Source of the DNA: Branchiostoma floridae
Taxonomy: Eukaryota; Chordata; Leptocardii; Amphioxiformes; Branchiostomatidae
Direction of reading: 5' to 3'
Length of the DNA: 64,000 nucleotides
NCBI RefSeq assembly: GCF_000003815.2
Contig: NC_049989.1
Span: forward strand, 19,276,123 to 19,340,122
Shown in pieces: positions 20,301 through 29,019 of the stretch (position 1 is the stretch's first letter; each line of letters starts with the position of its first letter). Position numbers and translations under genes: made by a program. The notes beneath the pieces are model-generated. The model ran no database searches, was not told the origin of the DNA, and saw only the letters and a program-made list of their open reading frames with translations.

Positions 20301-22005
20301 AATTGTTTAAACCACGTTTCTTTGTACATACCTTCTTCACCTCCAAGTCTCCAACGAAGCCTTGGATAGGCAAGTCACTCAGAGATTCTACGAAAAATAG
20401 ATTTATTTAGACCATGTTTATTTCTATCATATGGATGCCATTTGCATCATTTTTGTCCCTTTGTGACCAAACAGTTAATCGTACAAACCCGATGCAAAAT
20501 GATACCAATAAGTACCATAAAATGGATACAAATTGCCGAGAATATCAAAGTCGTTTCTAAAGTCAATGAAGATGTGAAAGAGCAATACCATAAGCTGTAT
20601 GTCATTTGTTTACCTTCCTGATAATTTTTTAATAAATGCTATCTGTATAATCGAATAAAGGTAGCCTTACTGTTTGATTATGAACTATTCCTTTACCTGT
20701 ATTTTGTCTTCATAGCAATAGAAAAATTGTCGCATTTTAGATTTTGTTCAGGATTGCAAAGTGGCCACTGAGAAAAATGATGCAGATCTCTGCAAATGTT
20801 CCCAGCCTATGCATGGCGTTTAATCTAAGCGGCTAATGTGTATTGTCATTCTGCGTAATGCCCCTTTGATATGCTGCCGATGCATTAAAATATAGTGTCT
20901 GTAAACAAAGAACAAAGGCTATCTATTTGAGAGCAAAGCATCTATCAATCATACTTTTGTTCCTGTGTCAGTCAAAAATGTCAGGATTGTGGACATTGTA
21001 TCGTTGTCCTATCAATATGCGGCCATATCAAAGGGTTTGAGACATTATCCTAACAAAGGAGACATACTTTACGTTCTGTACATTATTGTATACCACAAAT
21101 CCCTTTCTACCAATATCAAACAAATATAAATCGTATCTTCGTTTTCAGGCACGCAATGGAATAAAATGGATCTAGGGCTCTGATCAGAGTTCTTTGGGTC
21201 ATTTGGGGGTTTTCTTGGGAACTGAATGAAACAACATTTTTGTGGGGGGGGAGAGGGTTACTTTGTATTTCAAACGGTAATATGTTTACTATTTACAATA
21301 GATACATGCCGAGTACGAAGGAGACTCCTATGATTTACCTACACGTACCCTCTGTCCGCCACTTGTTCATACTTTTCCCCATAGAAAGCTACCCCAAGCA
21401 CCGTGATTTTTACAAGTCCATCGCACACAGGCGACGAGAGCCATTTAAAATTTAGTTTATATCGGATAAAGGATTTTCGTTGCATCACAATGCCCGACAT
21501 GATTTAAGATTTTTCCCTGTATTCCATCCCATATTGATATATCTGCTACCTCAATTTTCCACATCAACTACTGAAACAATCAGCAAAATTTATCCGTTAA
21601 AAAGATTATAAAAACATACGTAACATACTTATAGCTTTCTTATTCTAATCTAGTACACAATCCAGCTATGCTGTGCAGATTCTTGTTGACCATAAGATTT
21701 GCGAACGCCTTTCGATACAAAGACACATTCATCGAACGATGAAGATGACGGCGGTTTTATCAAATGTTATACCAATCACTTAAGACCAGCCAATTCCGTT
21801 AAAACAAAATAGACTTAACGTAGACATACTTATATGTGTAACAAACACAGTTAACCGCGTATTGGCTTACGGTTTAGACAGTTGTATATATATGCCTGAA
21901 GGCCATAATCGGTTTTGCGCCGTCAAATAGTTGTTAATCCTTACTTGCAATGGTAAGTAGCGGTAGAGCAATGCCGTAAAGGGCGACGTGTCCAAAAAGC
22001 CTCAT
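14269..22005 (-). CDS. secreted double-ShKT plus CAP/SCP-domain protein, eight exons
   Basis: Exons are 22005-21945, 20387-20332, 19794-19653, 18875-18735, 17954-17839, 16132-16020, 15467-15329 and 14391-14269. All have GT-AG borders and matching phases (891 nt, 296 codons plus stop). Residues 1-20 are a signal peptide. Residues 47-85 and 93-131 are ShKT cysteine modules. Residues about 152-293 form a full CAP domain with the expected motifs: LHNEKR, HS (His194), HGEN (Glu213), W..E (Glu234), GHFTQ (His253) and CIYEPAGN. The His/Glu tetrad lining the CAP cavity is therefore intact. CAP proteins (CRISP, GAPR-1, PI-15, allergen 5) act outside the cell in lipid binding, defence or reproduction. 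Here the ShKT modules precede CAP, the reverse of CRISP order. Function is not deducible. The three-fold repeat at the last intron is noted separately. Confidence 0.88.
14386..14965. repeat. three tandem copies containing the last splice acceptor
   Basis: CACCATCTGTAA/T..GATACAAC begins copies at 14386, 14617 and 14829 (231 and 212 bp apart). Each continues through CATCAATYAGCTT, AAAATAAAACTGCAGTT, ATATGATATGATAGGTAACT and CATTAATTGAATA. Only the copy at 14386 continues into an open CAP exon; the others carry a few exon bases and an acceptor-like CTTACAG/CTGTTACAG on the minus strand. Confidence 0.75.
15329..15467 (-). CDS. ShKT-CAP protein, CAP domain exon 3
   Basis: It encodes HGENL, WYKE and GHFTQ, giving three of the four tetrad residues (Glu213, Glu234, His253). 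The donor is GTTAGG, a weaker consensus. Confidence 0.88.
15775..15905. repeat. AAATA/GAAATA-rich low-complexity tract
   Basis: Degenerate 10- and 16-bp AATAGAAATAAATACA repeats lie in an intron of the CAP gene. The long minus-strand open frame over it (YFYFIFYLYLF) is an artefact of low complexity. Confidence 0.7.
16020..16132 (-). CDS. ShKT-CAP protein, CAP domain exon 2
   Basis: It encodes KCADFAQQMVQTL...LIHSSSESR, helix 2 and the conserved His-Ser. It ends in phase 2 at CC|GTGAGT. Confidence 0.85.
16190..16435. repeat. dispersed repeat, shared with 55910-56120
   Basis: The blocks GTGGTTCAAAACCTACAGT, GCAATTACTGT..TATTGAG, CTTGCGATTTAGCCCG and AATTCAGCCCCTGG recur in the same order at 55965-56110. 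This repeat interrupts the CAP gene intron between exons 5 and 6. Confidence 0.65.
16676..16892. mobile_element. MITE with CG-rich palindromic interior, 217 bp
   Basis: The terminal inverted repeats are TACTGTAAATGCA at 16676 and TGCATTTGCAGTA ending at 16892, with GTTCGCGG/CCGCGAAC motifs repeated inside both halves. No coding capacity. It lies in an intron of the ShKT-CAP gene (CAP exons 1 and 2). Confidence 0.75.
17560..17870. repeat. direct repeat pair overlapping CAP exon border
   Basis: GGCTGTCAGCCGTAGGGGATCG..TAGGAGGATG (about 17589-17625) recurs as GGCTAATGCCGTTGGGGACCG..TAGGAGGATG (about 17797-17831), with GATTGGCTGATAGCTT/GATTGGTTGATAGCTT between. The second copy abuts the donor of the CAP exon at 17839, so part of the repeat forms that splice region. 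Confidence 0.5.
17839..17954 (-). CDS. ShKT-CAP protein, CAP domain exon 1
   Basis: It encodes ALPIPDDTFDQEECLRLHNEKR..HGAADLTWCP, the first helix and LTW motif of a CAP domain. The usual acidic or small residue after LTW is Cys171 here. Confidence 0.85.
18310..18545. repeat. probable LINE 3' tail remnant
   Basis: CAAGTCAAACTTTATTGAATCAACATGG..CAACACAACAATAACAA resembles other tail-like sequences in this window (5205-5330, 9668-9740). No coding part remains. Confidence 0.35.
18735..18875 (-). CDS. ShKT-CAP protein, second ShKT exon
   Basis: It encodes ICDNIYPDQMCDLF...FMACKCPKACGIC with six cysteines (residues 93-131) in ShKT spacing. It is symmetric phase 1-1, like the first ShKT exon's downstream border, consistent with module duplication. 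Confidence 0.85.
18950..19260. repeat. dispersed repeat with GACGAAGG...CGAAACGTTGG tail motif
   Basis: CCTTGACGAAGGTGACAG..TCATCGAAACGTTGGC (18955-18995) is a 3'-tail motif found in many animal retroposons. The adjoining 19100-19260 segment matches the family at 58870-59010 in inverse orientation (translated IKTIALPG..KPYVLLQYQ against [17 protein letters not shown]). Confidence 0.5.
19653..19794 (-). CDS. ShKT-CAP protein, first ShKT exon
   Basis: It encodes seven cysteines (residues 47-85) ending WMRGNCEATCGFC, the ShKT signature (W-x-x-x-N-C-x-x-x-C-G-x-C). One cysteine more than the usual six (C54 and C56 are close together) could pair elsewhere. Confidence 0.85.
20332..20387 (-). CDS. 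ShKT-CAP protein, exon 2 (short linker)
   Basis: This 56-nt exon runs from TTTTCGTAG to GTATGT and encodes SLSDLPIQGFVGDLEVKK. It has no domain; it was chosen because its phase (1 in, 0 out) bridges the leader and the first ShKT exon. Confidence 0.6.
21945..22005 (-). CDS. ShKT-CAP protein, signal-peptide exon
   Basis: ATG at 22005-22003 opens MRLFGHVALYGIALPLLTIA, a typical leader, then A|GTAAGG (phase 1). No in-frame upstream ATG continues it. The start is supported by exact phase with the next exon. Confidence 0.75.
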
Positions 22006-23100
22006 TCTCCCGTCTTCACTCACAGCGACGTCTTTCTCACTTTTGTCAGGACGAAACCTCGTTTAAATGCCCAACAGACAAGAATATACCAAAGGCGCTA
22101 CGGGTTCTGACGATTTCGCGAGCTTCGGGTTGTTTATGTAAATATAAATGGTGACGAGCGTAGCGATTTTTATCAGGAGAGTAAACTTTGACCCGGCTGT
22201 CCAGGGTCTGAAGATTCCATTATGACAAATCATCAGCTTGGATACTATGCAGGTATATGAGATTAACTGGCCTTAGATTTGGTTAGGTAGGTCTAGAGTC
22301 GTCAGTGTATTAAAACTTATAATTATGGCATGATGGGGCCAAGGAAACATGAGACCTCTGAACAGAACGATTATTTCCATGGGCGTGGTAGTGTTTTACA
22401 ATTATGAATGACGACAATTGCGATTTATATCAAAAAGATACTATTTTGTATACTGTCTGGTGTCGTTATACTGACACCACTGTCAGACAACTCGTCGCCA
22501 CCCGCGTCCGTCAGGGGCGGAACTTGACGTATTTAGGCCACAGCAGGTAAATTTTATGGATGACATCAGCGCGCGCATTAAGTTTCGCCTGATTTCAGAA
22601 GGAAAAAAAAGATTTTTCTTCTTCGGAGATGGTCAACATGACGAGAAAGTACCAAAATGGGCAAATATGTTGTGTTATAGGCTAATGGTTGTACTTGTAG
22701 AAGTGATACTAGCCAGGTAGCCATTACTGTAGTTAATAATTGTAAAAGTGGTCCGTGAGTGTTGTCGCCATGCTGGTAAGTCATACCAGTCTACCACACT
22801 ATTGTCACCTTTACTACACTAGTACACGTCTTGAATACAGAAATGAATGCCTTGTAGGCTGTGATATCATGTTTTGTCGCTCCAATTCTTTATTTTTACG
22901 TTTAGTGTGTATATTTGGAAAATTTAGCCATCTTGCTTTTTTTACCCATCTTGTTGTTTTTTTTCGCCCTATCTCACTATTTTTGCCATCTGCAGAGGAT
23001 GTCATCCATAACATTTACTTTCTGTGGCCTGATGGAAAAACAAGATATGAGTGACGCTCGGTGACTGCAACATGTCGACGCCATATTTACATGACGGTGT
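22006..23100. other. intergenic, possible promoter side of the CAP gene
   Basis: No gene seen. The region just upstream of the CAP gene start (22006-22200) has no clear TATA box that I can defend. The open frames at 22578-23054 have no domain. Confidence 0.35.
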
Positions 23101-23114
23101 TAACATTCAGGTTA

Positions 23115-23345
23115 CCCCCCCCCCCTTCAATTAGGACGGCGCTCTCGCCGCGCTCTTTCTGCGACCTAAAATTTGACATACGTCACATACCGCTCAAAGA
23201 ATTGTCTTTTCAGTGTCACATTTACGTTTTGTATAATATGCCCAGTGTGAAAGTGGAGGTTACACCAATCAATTTTAGGTCGCAGTGACAGCCAGTGCGA
23301 TCGCCGTCTAGTGGTAAGGGTAAAGGGGGGTGGGGGGTGGTAGGG
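23115..23345 (+). mobile_element. MITE, family copy 1 (ACGGCGCTCTCGCCGCGCTCT)
   Basis: Left end AGGACGGCGCTCTCGCCGCG..GCGACCTAAAATTTGACAT; right end AATTTTAGGTCGCAGTGACA..GCGATCGCCGTCTAGTGGTAAGG. The two ends are inverted, with GTCACATTTACGTTTTGTAT and CCAGTGTGAAAGTGGAGGTT inside. Related copies lie at 24206-24430 and 31578-31809. The outermost CCCCTTTCCACT is eroded into a poly-C run here. Confidence 0.7.
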
Positions 23346-23439
23346 GAAGTAACATAACATAAAATTACAAATAAGAATTTAGCTTTAGGACGAATTTCCT
23401 TAATTTTATTTTTATGTTTCACAAGTGTTCTTATCAACG

Positions 23440-23543
23440 ATGATTATATAATCTGATATATATATCAGATTATATAATCTGATATATATATCAGATTATA
23501 TAATCAATATATATATATATATATATATATATAATCATATTAT

Positions 23544-23597
<54 letters not shown>
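23440..23597. repeat. AT-palindrome tract and (TA)n
   Basis: GATTATATAATCTGATATATAT is iterated and inverted several times (23440-23510), then an uninterrupted (AT)n runs to 23597. The tract is self-complementary on several scales and would form cruciforms or slip readily. Confidence 0.85.
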
Positions 23598-23598
<1 letters not shown>

Positions 23599-23694
23599 TG
23601 GGAGTAATGTTTACGTCTTACACTTAGGCTGTTAGAAGCATATGTATTTGTTGCAATGGCAGATAGCAGGACAACAATGAGCTGGCGTATTCTT

Positions 23695-24520
23695 AGATAT
23701 ATTTTTTTGGAAAATAGCATGAAATATTCATGGGGATCGAGAATCATTTTCCGTCTAATAGTGCGTAGAATGATGCAGACACAAAGACACCAACGTCCTC
23801 TATTGTGATTTGCACAGTACAATATTAGTGACACAGGGCGGTTTCATTGTTAGCCAATATGTATATAGCCACCATCTTCAGATGAAATTCTGTTACTAAT
23901 CTTGTTGGTGGTGCTACAATTGTGGGAAACGCAATAGAACACAATACAATATTAGTGATGCAGAGCTTTTCTGTTGCTAGCATCCATAAGAACCGCAGCC
24001 ATCCTCAGATGAAATTCTGTTACCAATCTTGTTAATGGTGTTTTAATTGTAGGAACAGAAATAGAAGCACGATTTTATTAACAATCTTTATTGACAGGAC
24101 AAAAGTACAGCGACTTTCGTAAGGTCTACATGTATAACAACTACTTACAGTCTAGGGCAGTCCAGTGACATTCAGATATTGCTGATTAACCAAAGCGCTG
24201 TGATACCCCCTTTCCACTAGGACGGAGCTCTCGCCGCGCTCTCTTCCCGCGACATAGAATTTGACAGATTGCTGAACGAATTCTATATGAAAGGAACTTA
24301 TCTTTTTACACGTTTTGTGTTTTTTTTTTTGTTTTCTCAGTCAAACTTTTACGTTTTGTATGATATACCCAGTGTAAAAGTGAAGGTTACACATATCCTA
24401 CATAGGTCGCAGTCTAGAGTGGAAAGGTGGCCTAAAGGATTTTGTCAGTTTGGCGATACCCTCTCAAAGAAATTAAATAACAGATAATAAACCCGAATCA
24501 TGCGCTAAGTAGTCATTTGG
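23695..24520 (+). repeat. segmental duplication copy A (with MITE insertion)
   Basis: It matches 25752-26320 through ACATGAAATATTCATGG, GATGCAGACACAAAGACACCAA, GATTTGCACAGTACAATATTAG and AGATGAAATTCTGTTAC, up to GATAAACCCG..TAGTCATTTG. Each copy also contains an internal approximately 125-bp duplication around GATGAAATTCTGTTACYAATCTT. Copy A carries a MITE at 24206-24430 that copy B lacks. Confidence 0.8.
24206..24430 (+). mobile_element. MITE, family copy 2
   Basis: Inverted ends CCCCCTTTCCACTAG (left) and CTAGAGTGGAAAGGTGG (right), with CTCTCGCCGCGCTCTC, GCGACATAGAATTTGACA, ACTTTTACGTTTTGTAT and CATAGGTCGCAGT inside. The duplicate segment at 26225-26250 shows the uninterrupted site. Confidence 0.8.
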
Positions 24521-24944
24521 AAGTTGGTGATAAAAGCAACGTACAACTCATTACCATGACTACTGGGCACAGCAAAAAAGGGTTCTGAATTCTTAAACAT
24601 ATGTTTTGAAGGCGGCATGAAATACTAAAAGTATCCTCCAGTGACCTTTATGTCGTCTAATTGTGCGTAAAAAATATACCCTTTCACTGTTCTTACCTAT
24701 CATGTTTGTGAGACAGGCCTGTCAATGTAAGAAAACTACAAACATTCGCTGCTAGGAAGTACAACAACGAAAACTCGGCTTTTGTGGATAACTTATCTTT
24801 AGCTGACTGTCTTCATAAATTCAGACATATCTTTACAAAACGATTCGAATCACCTTTGCGTAACTTGAGTTCAACGACCCTATATTACAATACTGTATTT
24901 CTAACTCGTAAAGAAAGTATGGGCATTACGTAATTTGCGTGCAC

Positions 24945-25735
24945 ATATGACACAAAATGTTCAATTCTACGTACATAGCTCTTGTCATGTATATCAAACC
25001 TCAATTAAGAAAAGTATACCTTTCCTTGTAAAAACTGTATGAATTAATGCAAGGACATTGTATGCTTATACACGCGTATAATTTAACAAATACTAATAGT
25101 AAAATTCTGTAATTCGGCATCTTCGTGCTCAACTAGAAGTTCAGCATACCAACGATTTTAGATAGGTGTGAAAAAAAGCCAAGTCATACGCGTATCATTT
25201 GAAATAAGTTCCTTGACTGCAAAGTTCATTGACCGCGCACTGGACGACCTTAGATGAAATCGTGCGTGTAAATCATTCCATTACTTCTGTTGATAGAACG
25301 ACGAAAGTACTCAAATATTACATTTTTACTGTTGGTAGCAATCAAGTTTGTGACACATTAAACTGCAAAAAAAACATGACTTACAATGTCCAATTCTACG
25401 TACGTAGCTCGTGTTGTGGTTATCATACCCCAAATTTTTAAAAAATATAGCATTTGCTCATTCGATACTTATGAACTATATGAGTTAGCCCCAGGACATG
25501 ATATACATTATGTATTATTTCACATATCCTAAGAGTCATAAGTTTGCAATGCTCAACTAGAGGTTCAATATGCTGAAGATTGAAGACAAGTCATGAAAGT
25601 GTATCATATGAACGTAGTTCAATGACCGCAAAGTTCACTGACCGCGCACTGGACGACCTTGCGATGAAATCGTGCGTGTAATCATTCCATTCCATTGATT
25701 GAACAAAGATGCTACTCACATATTAAAAAAAAAGA
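24945..25735 (+). repeat. tandem duplication of about 400 bp
   Basis: Copies at about 24945-25330 and 25375-25735 share CAATTCTACGTAC.TAGCTC, TGCTCAACTAGA.GTTCA, GTATCAT.TGAA and AAAGTTCAYTGACCGCGCAC..GATGAAATCGTGCGTGTAA. Divergence is moderate; no coding sequence. Confidence 0.7.
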
Positions 25736-25751
25736 TATTCCAACTTACGTT

Positions 25752-26320
25752 TAAAAATATATATAGGAAAATAACATGAAATATTCATGGAAATCGGGAG
25801 TCATTTTCCGTCTAATGTGCGTAGAATGATGCAGACACAAAGACACCAAGGTCCTCTATTGTGATTTGCACAGTACAATATTAGTGACACAGGAGGGTTT
25901 CATTGTTAGCCAATATATATATAGCCACCATCTTCAGATGAAATTCTGTTACCAATCTTGTTACTGGTGCTACAATAGAAACGCAATAGAACACAATACA
26001 ATATGAGTGATGCTGAGCTTTTCTGTTGTTAGCATCCATATGAAGCGTCAGCATTTTCAGATTGAATTCTGTTACCAATCTTACTAATGGTGCTTGATTG
26101 TAGGAAACGGAATATTAAGAAAACGGAATATGAAGAAACATGATTTTATTTAAGGCTTGATTCAGTGACTAGATACGTCTTCGTCAGTCTCATGATATTC
26201 AGATATTGCTGTTAGACCAAATCGCTGTTAAGAATATTGTCAGCTTGACGATCCCCTCTCAAAAAATTGAAAGAACAGATGATAAACCCGTATGTGTCAA
26301 ATAGTCATTTGAGAGTGATT
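25752..26320 (+). repeat. segmental duplication copy B (empty MITE site)
   Basis: This is the partner of 23695-24520. The site corresponding to the MITE reads GCTGTTAAGAATATTGTCAG without insertion. Confidence 0.8.
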
Positions 26321-26324
26321 TCTC

Positions 26325-27130
26325 CCTAATTTTCAGCTACATATATTTACAACATTGGAAATTATGTGAAATATATATATTTTACGGCTACATAAATTAT
26401 GTTTGTAATCTCTTCACTAAGTAAACCTCAGAGTAAGATTGGATTTGTGAAATTAGATATTGTTTATGAAAAAGCAAGGAGTATTCTAGTTTAGCGATCG
26501 CATAAATAACAACAGTCTAACAGAGCCACTTTGGTCAAATAACTTCAGTAGAGTGTCATAAACATTTTATGTCACAAAATTAATCCTCACATTAGATCAT
26601 ATTTCGTCGCATTATGGCGTCATCATGGCTTTATCTTACGTCATTACGACACGGCAATTACCGAAAAATTGCGAATTTACGGGTACAACTTTCTTTTGAC
26701 ATTTAGTGATCAGAAACCGAGCCGTTTTAAAATTACCAGGGGCAATACTACGCCCCCCCCCCATTCGGGCAACAGGAATCCCATAAAAGCCCTGTCTAGA
26801 TCATCTAATAAGGGAGAAGGACGAAACGTGCGTGGATAATGTTAAGGATCATGCGCAGTACCCATCCTGAGGCACGCTGACAAAATTTACTTACAATTTG
26901 TCTAAAAAAAAACATTTACGTCACACTAATCCTTTGTTCACATTCCCTCACCTTCACCTAAGGTGCAGAGCGATTTCACACTCAATTTCAGCGACATATA
27001 TTTACAACATTGGAGTTTATGTGAAATAGATTTATCTTAAGGCTACATAAACCATACGTATTTTGAATCTTTAATAATGAATATCTAGTTGAGTTTCTAG
27101 GTTTAACATGACATTTCTAAGTACTCCTCA
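26325..27130 (+). repeat. diverged duplicate pair around ACATATATTTACAACATTGG
   Basis: TTTCAGCTACATATATTTACAACATTGGA..TTATGTGAAATA (about 26330) recurs at about 26985 with TTTCAGCGACATATATTTACAACATTGGA, followed by GGCTACATAAA in both. It is part of the duplicated landscape of this intergenic region. Confidence 0.55.
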
Positions 27131-27400
27131 GATTAAGCAGAAAATGTGTTCACCACAGAAAGGCTATTCTATTATGCTAAATAGACAACCTTGGAAACAA
27201 ATTATTTTCCACGCAATGAGACGCACAAAAGGGACTGATGGCCAATGAGCTTTCAGCATTTCATCATAAACACAGAGTACTCTTTAAATTTCCACCATTC
27301 TCGCTGATTTTGACCACAGCGCGTGTCGGTTTCTCAGAAGTTTATCAAAGAGAAGGTGAGGCATGTAGGCATTTTACATTCTATTAATCAAGAAAACATT

Positions 27401-27630
27401 ATGTTTCTTTAAAAGACCCAACCTTTCGGTGCCTTTTGTGTTTTGTATGTTTTTATATAAATATGGCACGGTCACCAAATTGAAGTAGTAAGCAGATTTT
27501 GGGCTGACAAAGTAGGGGCAGAGAGCGGCTTTTCTGGAAATGCATGTGCAGTTTGTGCACCTTTTTACGGACATACTTTGCTGGGGCCCGTTTTCACCCC
27601 ACATACTAGTATGTTTCTTTAAAAGACCCA
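27401..27630. mobile_element. 190-bp insertion between perfect 20-bp direct repeats
   Basis: ATGTTTCTTTAAAAGACCCA occurs at 27401-27420 and exactly at 27611-27630, with about 190 bp between. A 20-bp perfect duplication fits a retroposed insertion, but no poly(A) tail is obvious. The minus-strand frame inside (KRCTNCTCISRKAALCPYF) has no family that I recognise. Confidence 0.45.
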
Positions 27631-27729
27631 AGTAGCTGTATAGGTTCAGAACCGGCGTCATTACTGCTTCTGATTATTTCTTCCTTTAAAATATGATTGA
27701 CTCCATGCGATTAACGCTCGCATGAAGTA

Positions 27730-27870
27730 CGGTCAGACCTGTATTAGCGGCCACCTTTGCATAGCGCCCATTGCAGTCAACTTTTGTCGGCCCCATGGAT
27801 TTTTCCCATTGACCTAAGCGTTAAGAAATAGTCTATAGCGGCCACCTGTCCAACGCAGCCACGGCCACAC
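27730..27870. repeat. repeat with TAGCGGCCACCT motif
   Basis: GTCAGACCTGTATTAGCGGCCACCT and TCTATAGCGGCCACCTGTCC are two related half-units, with a TTTTCCCATTGAC linker. Short elements with this motif are common in invertebrate genomes; here it is a fragment. Confidence 0.4.
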
Positions 27871-28952
27871 GGTTTGCGGTCCCGCAGATACAGAAATACT
27901 GCCTTTTGCTACCAGACGGCGACCGTATGTCACCCTGCGCCTAGTTACAAATCATTGTTTGCGAGAATGTTTGCGCATTGCGCATGACAATACTGTCAAT
28001 CATCTTCGGTAGATTTGACAGGGTTACTTGAATACTGAGACGATCGAGACAATGTTACTTGGTGAGAAAAATTAGTCTTTGGCTTTGGCAAGAGCAGGGT
28101 GGGCAGTCTCCTAGTAAGTGTACCTAGTGGGTAATCTACTCATCTATCCACTGTCTTCATCCACCGGCTTGCCCACCAGACTTTGGCCACTGAGCTAGTC
28201 TGTGATACGTGAGTTGCACATTTTGACCAAATTACTACAGCATTAGCTTCAAAAAGACCGTCTATTTTCTGTAGCAGTCATTAATACATAGTAGCTTACT
28301 GTCGTCGCGATTTCGCGCTTGTCTCGTGATCTTCATCAACTAGCCCACAGTTTTATTTTCCATATTGCTTCCCAAGTAAGAGATTGGTATATCTGAGATT
28401 ATGCTTAATTTTTGTACAACCAAACGTACATTTTCCATTCCTGACGTCCACATGAAGTGGACGCAATGACAAATACGACGAACCAAGTGGGTCACATAGT
28501 TGATTTCAACAGTTTACCCGAATCTGCCCTTACCTACGTATACCTGCAACTATAACTTATAAGATTCACATTTCTTGTCCCAGGAAACTAACATTCTAAA
28601 TATTAACCGAAAGATTGTAATCACCAAATTAGATACTTATCAGTCGGAGATACTTATCAGTCTTAACGTTCTCGCACAAGATGCTGCATTAGGCGCTGTG
28701 GTTTCATAGCAAAGATGAAAATAGACACAGAGTACGTATTATGTAAACAATTACTGATAGAGGTAGAGACAAAAACTAGATCTATATCTTGATCATAATG
28801 CATTTGGAATGAAATTTCATGTAGCCCATTCATTACAGAATACTTACAATGCAATTTTCGTTGAAAATTTGTATCTGCTTTATAAAGTATGACCTTTTTA
28901 TCCATCCATTAATACTTTTTTTTAATATTTTTGTCTAGAGATCCCGACAACT
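27871..28952. other. intergenic upstream of the polycystin-like gene
   Basis: No gene seen. A pyrimidine-rich TTTTTTTTTAATATTTTTGTCTAG at 28915-28938 ends 14 nt before the gene's ATG and looks like a splice acceptor, so the true promoter and a 5' UTR exon may lie upstream in this stretch. Confidence 0.4.
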
Positions 28953-29019
28953 ATGGTGGCAACCGGCGTCCCTTGGCGTGCTTTCTTGCTGCTTGTTCAG
29001 GCGTATTTCACTCAAGCCG
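28953..29019 (+). CDS. polycystin-like gene, signal-peptide exon
   Basis: [19 protein letters not shown] is a leader with a hydrophobic core, ending GCC G|GTAGGA in phase 1. The next recognised exon begins in the same phase. It is 1.7 kb upstream of the trefoil exon, so a small intervening exon cannot be excluded. Confidence 0.65.
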
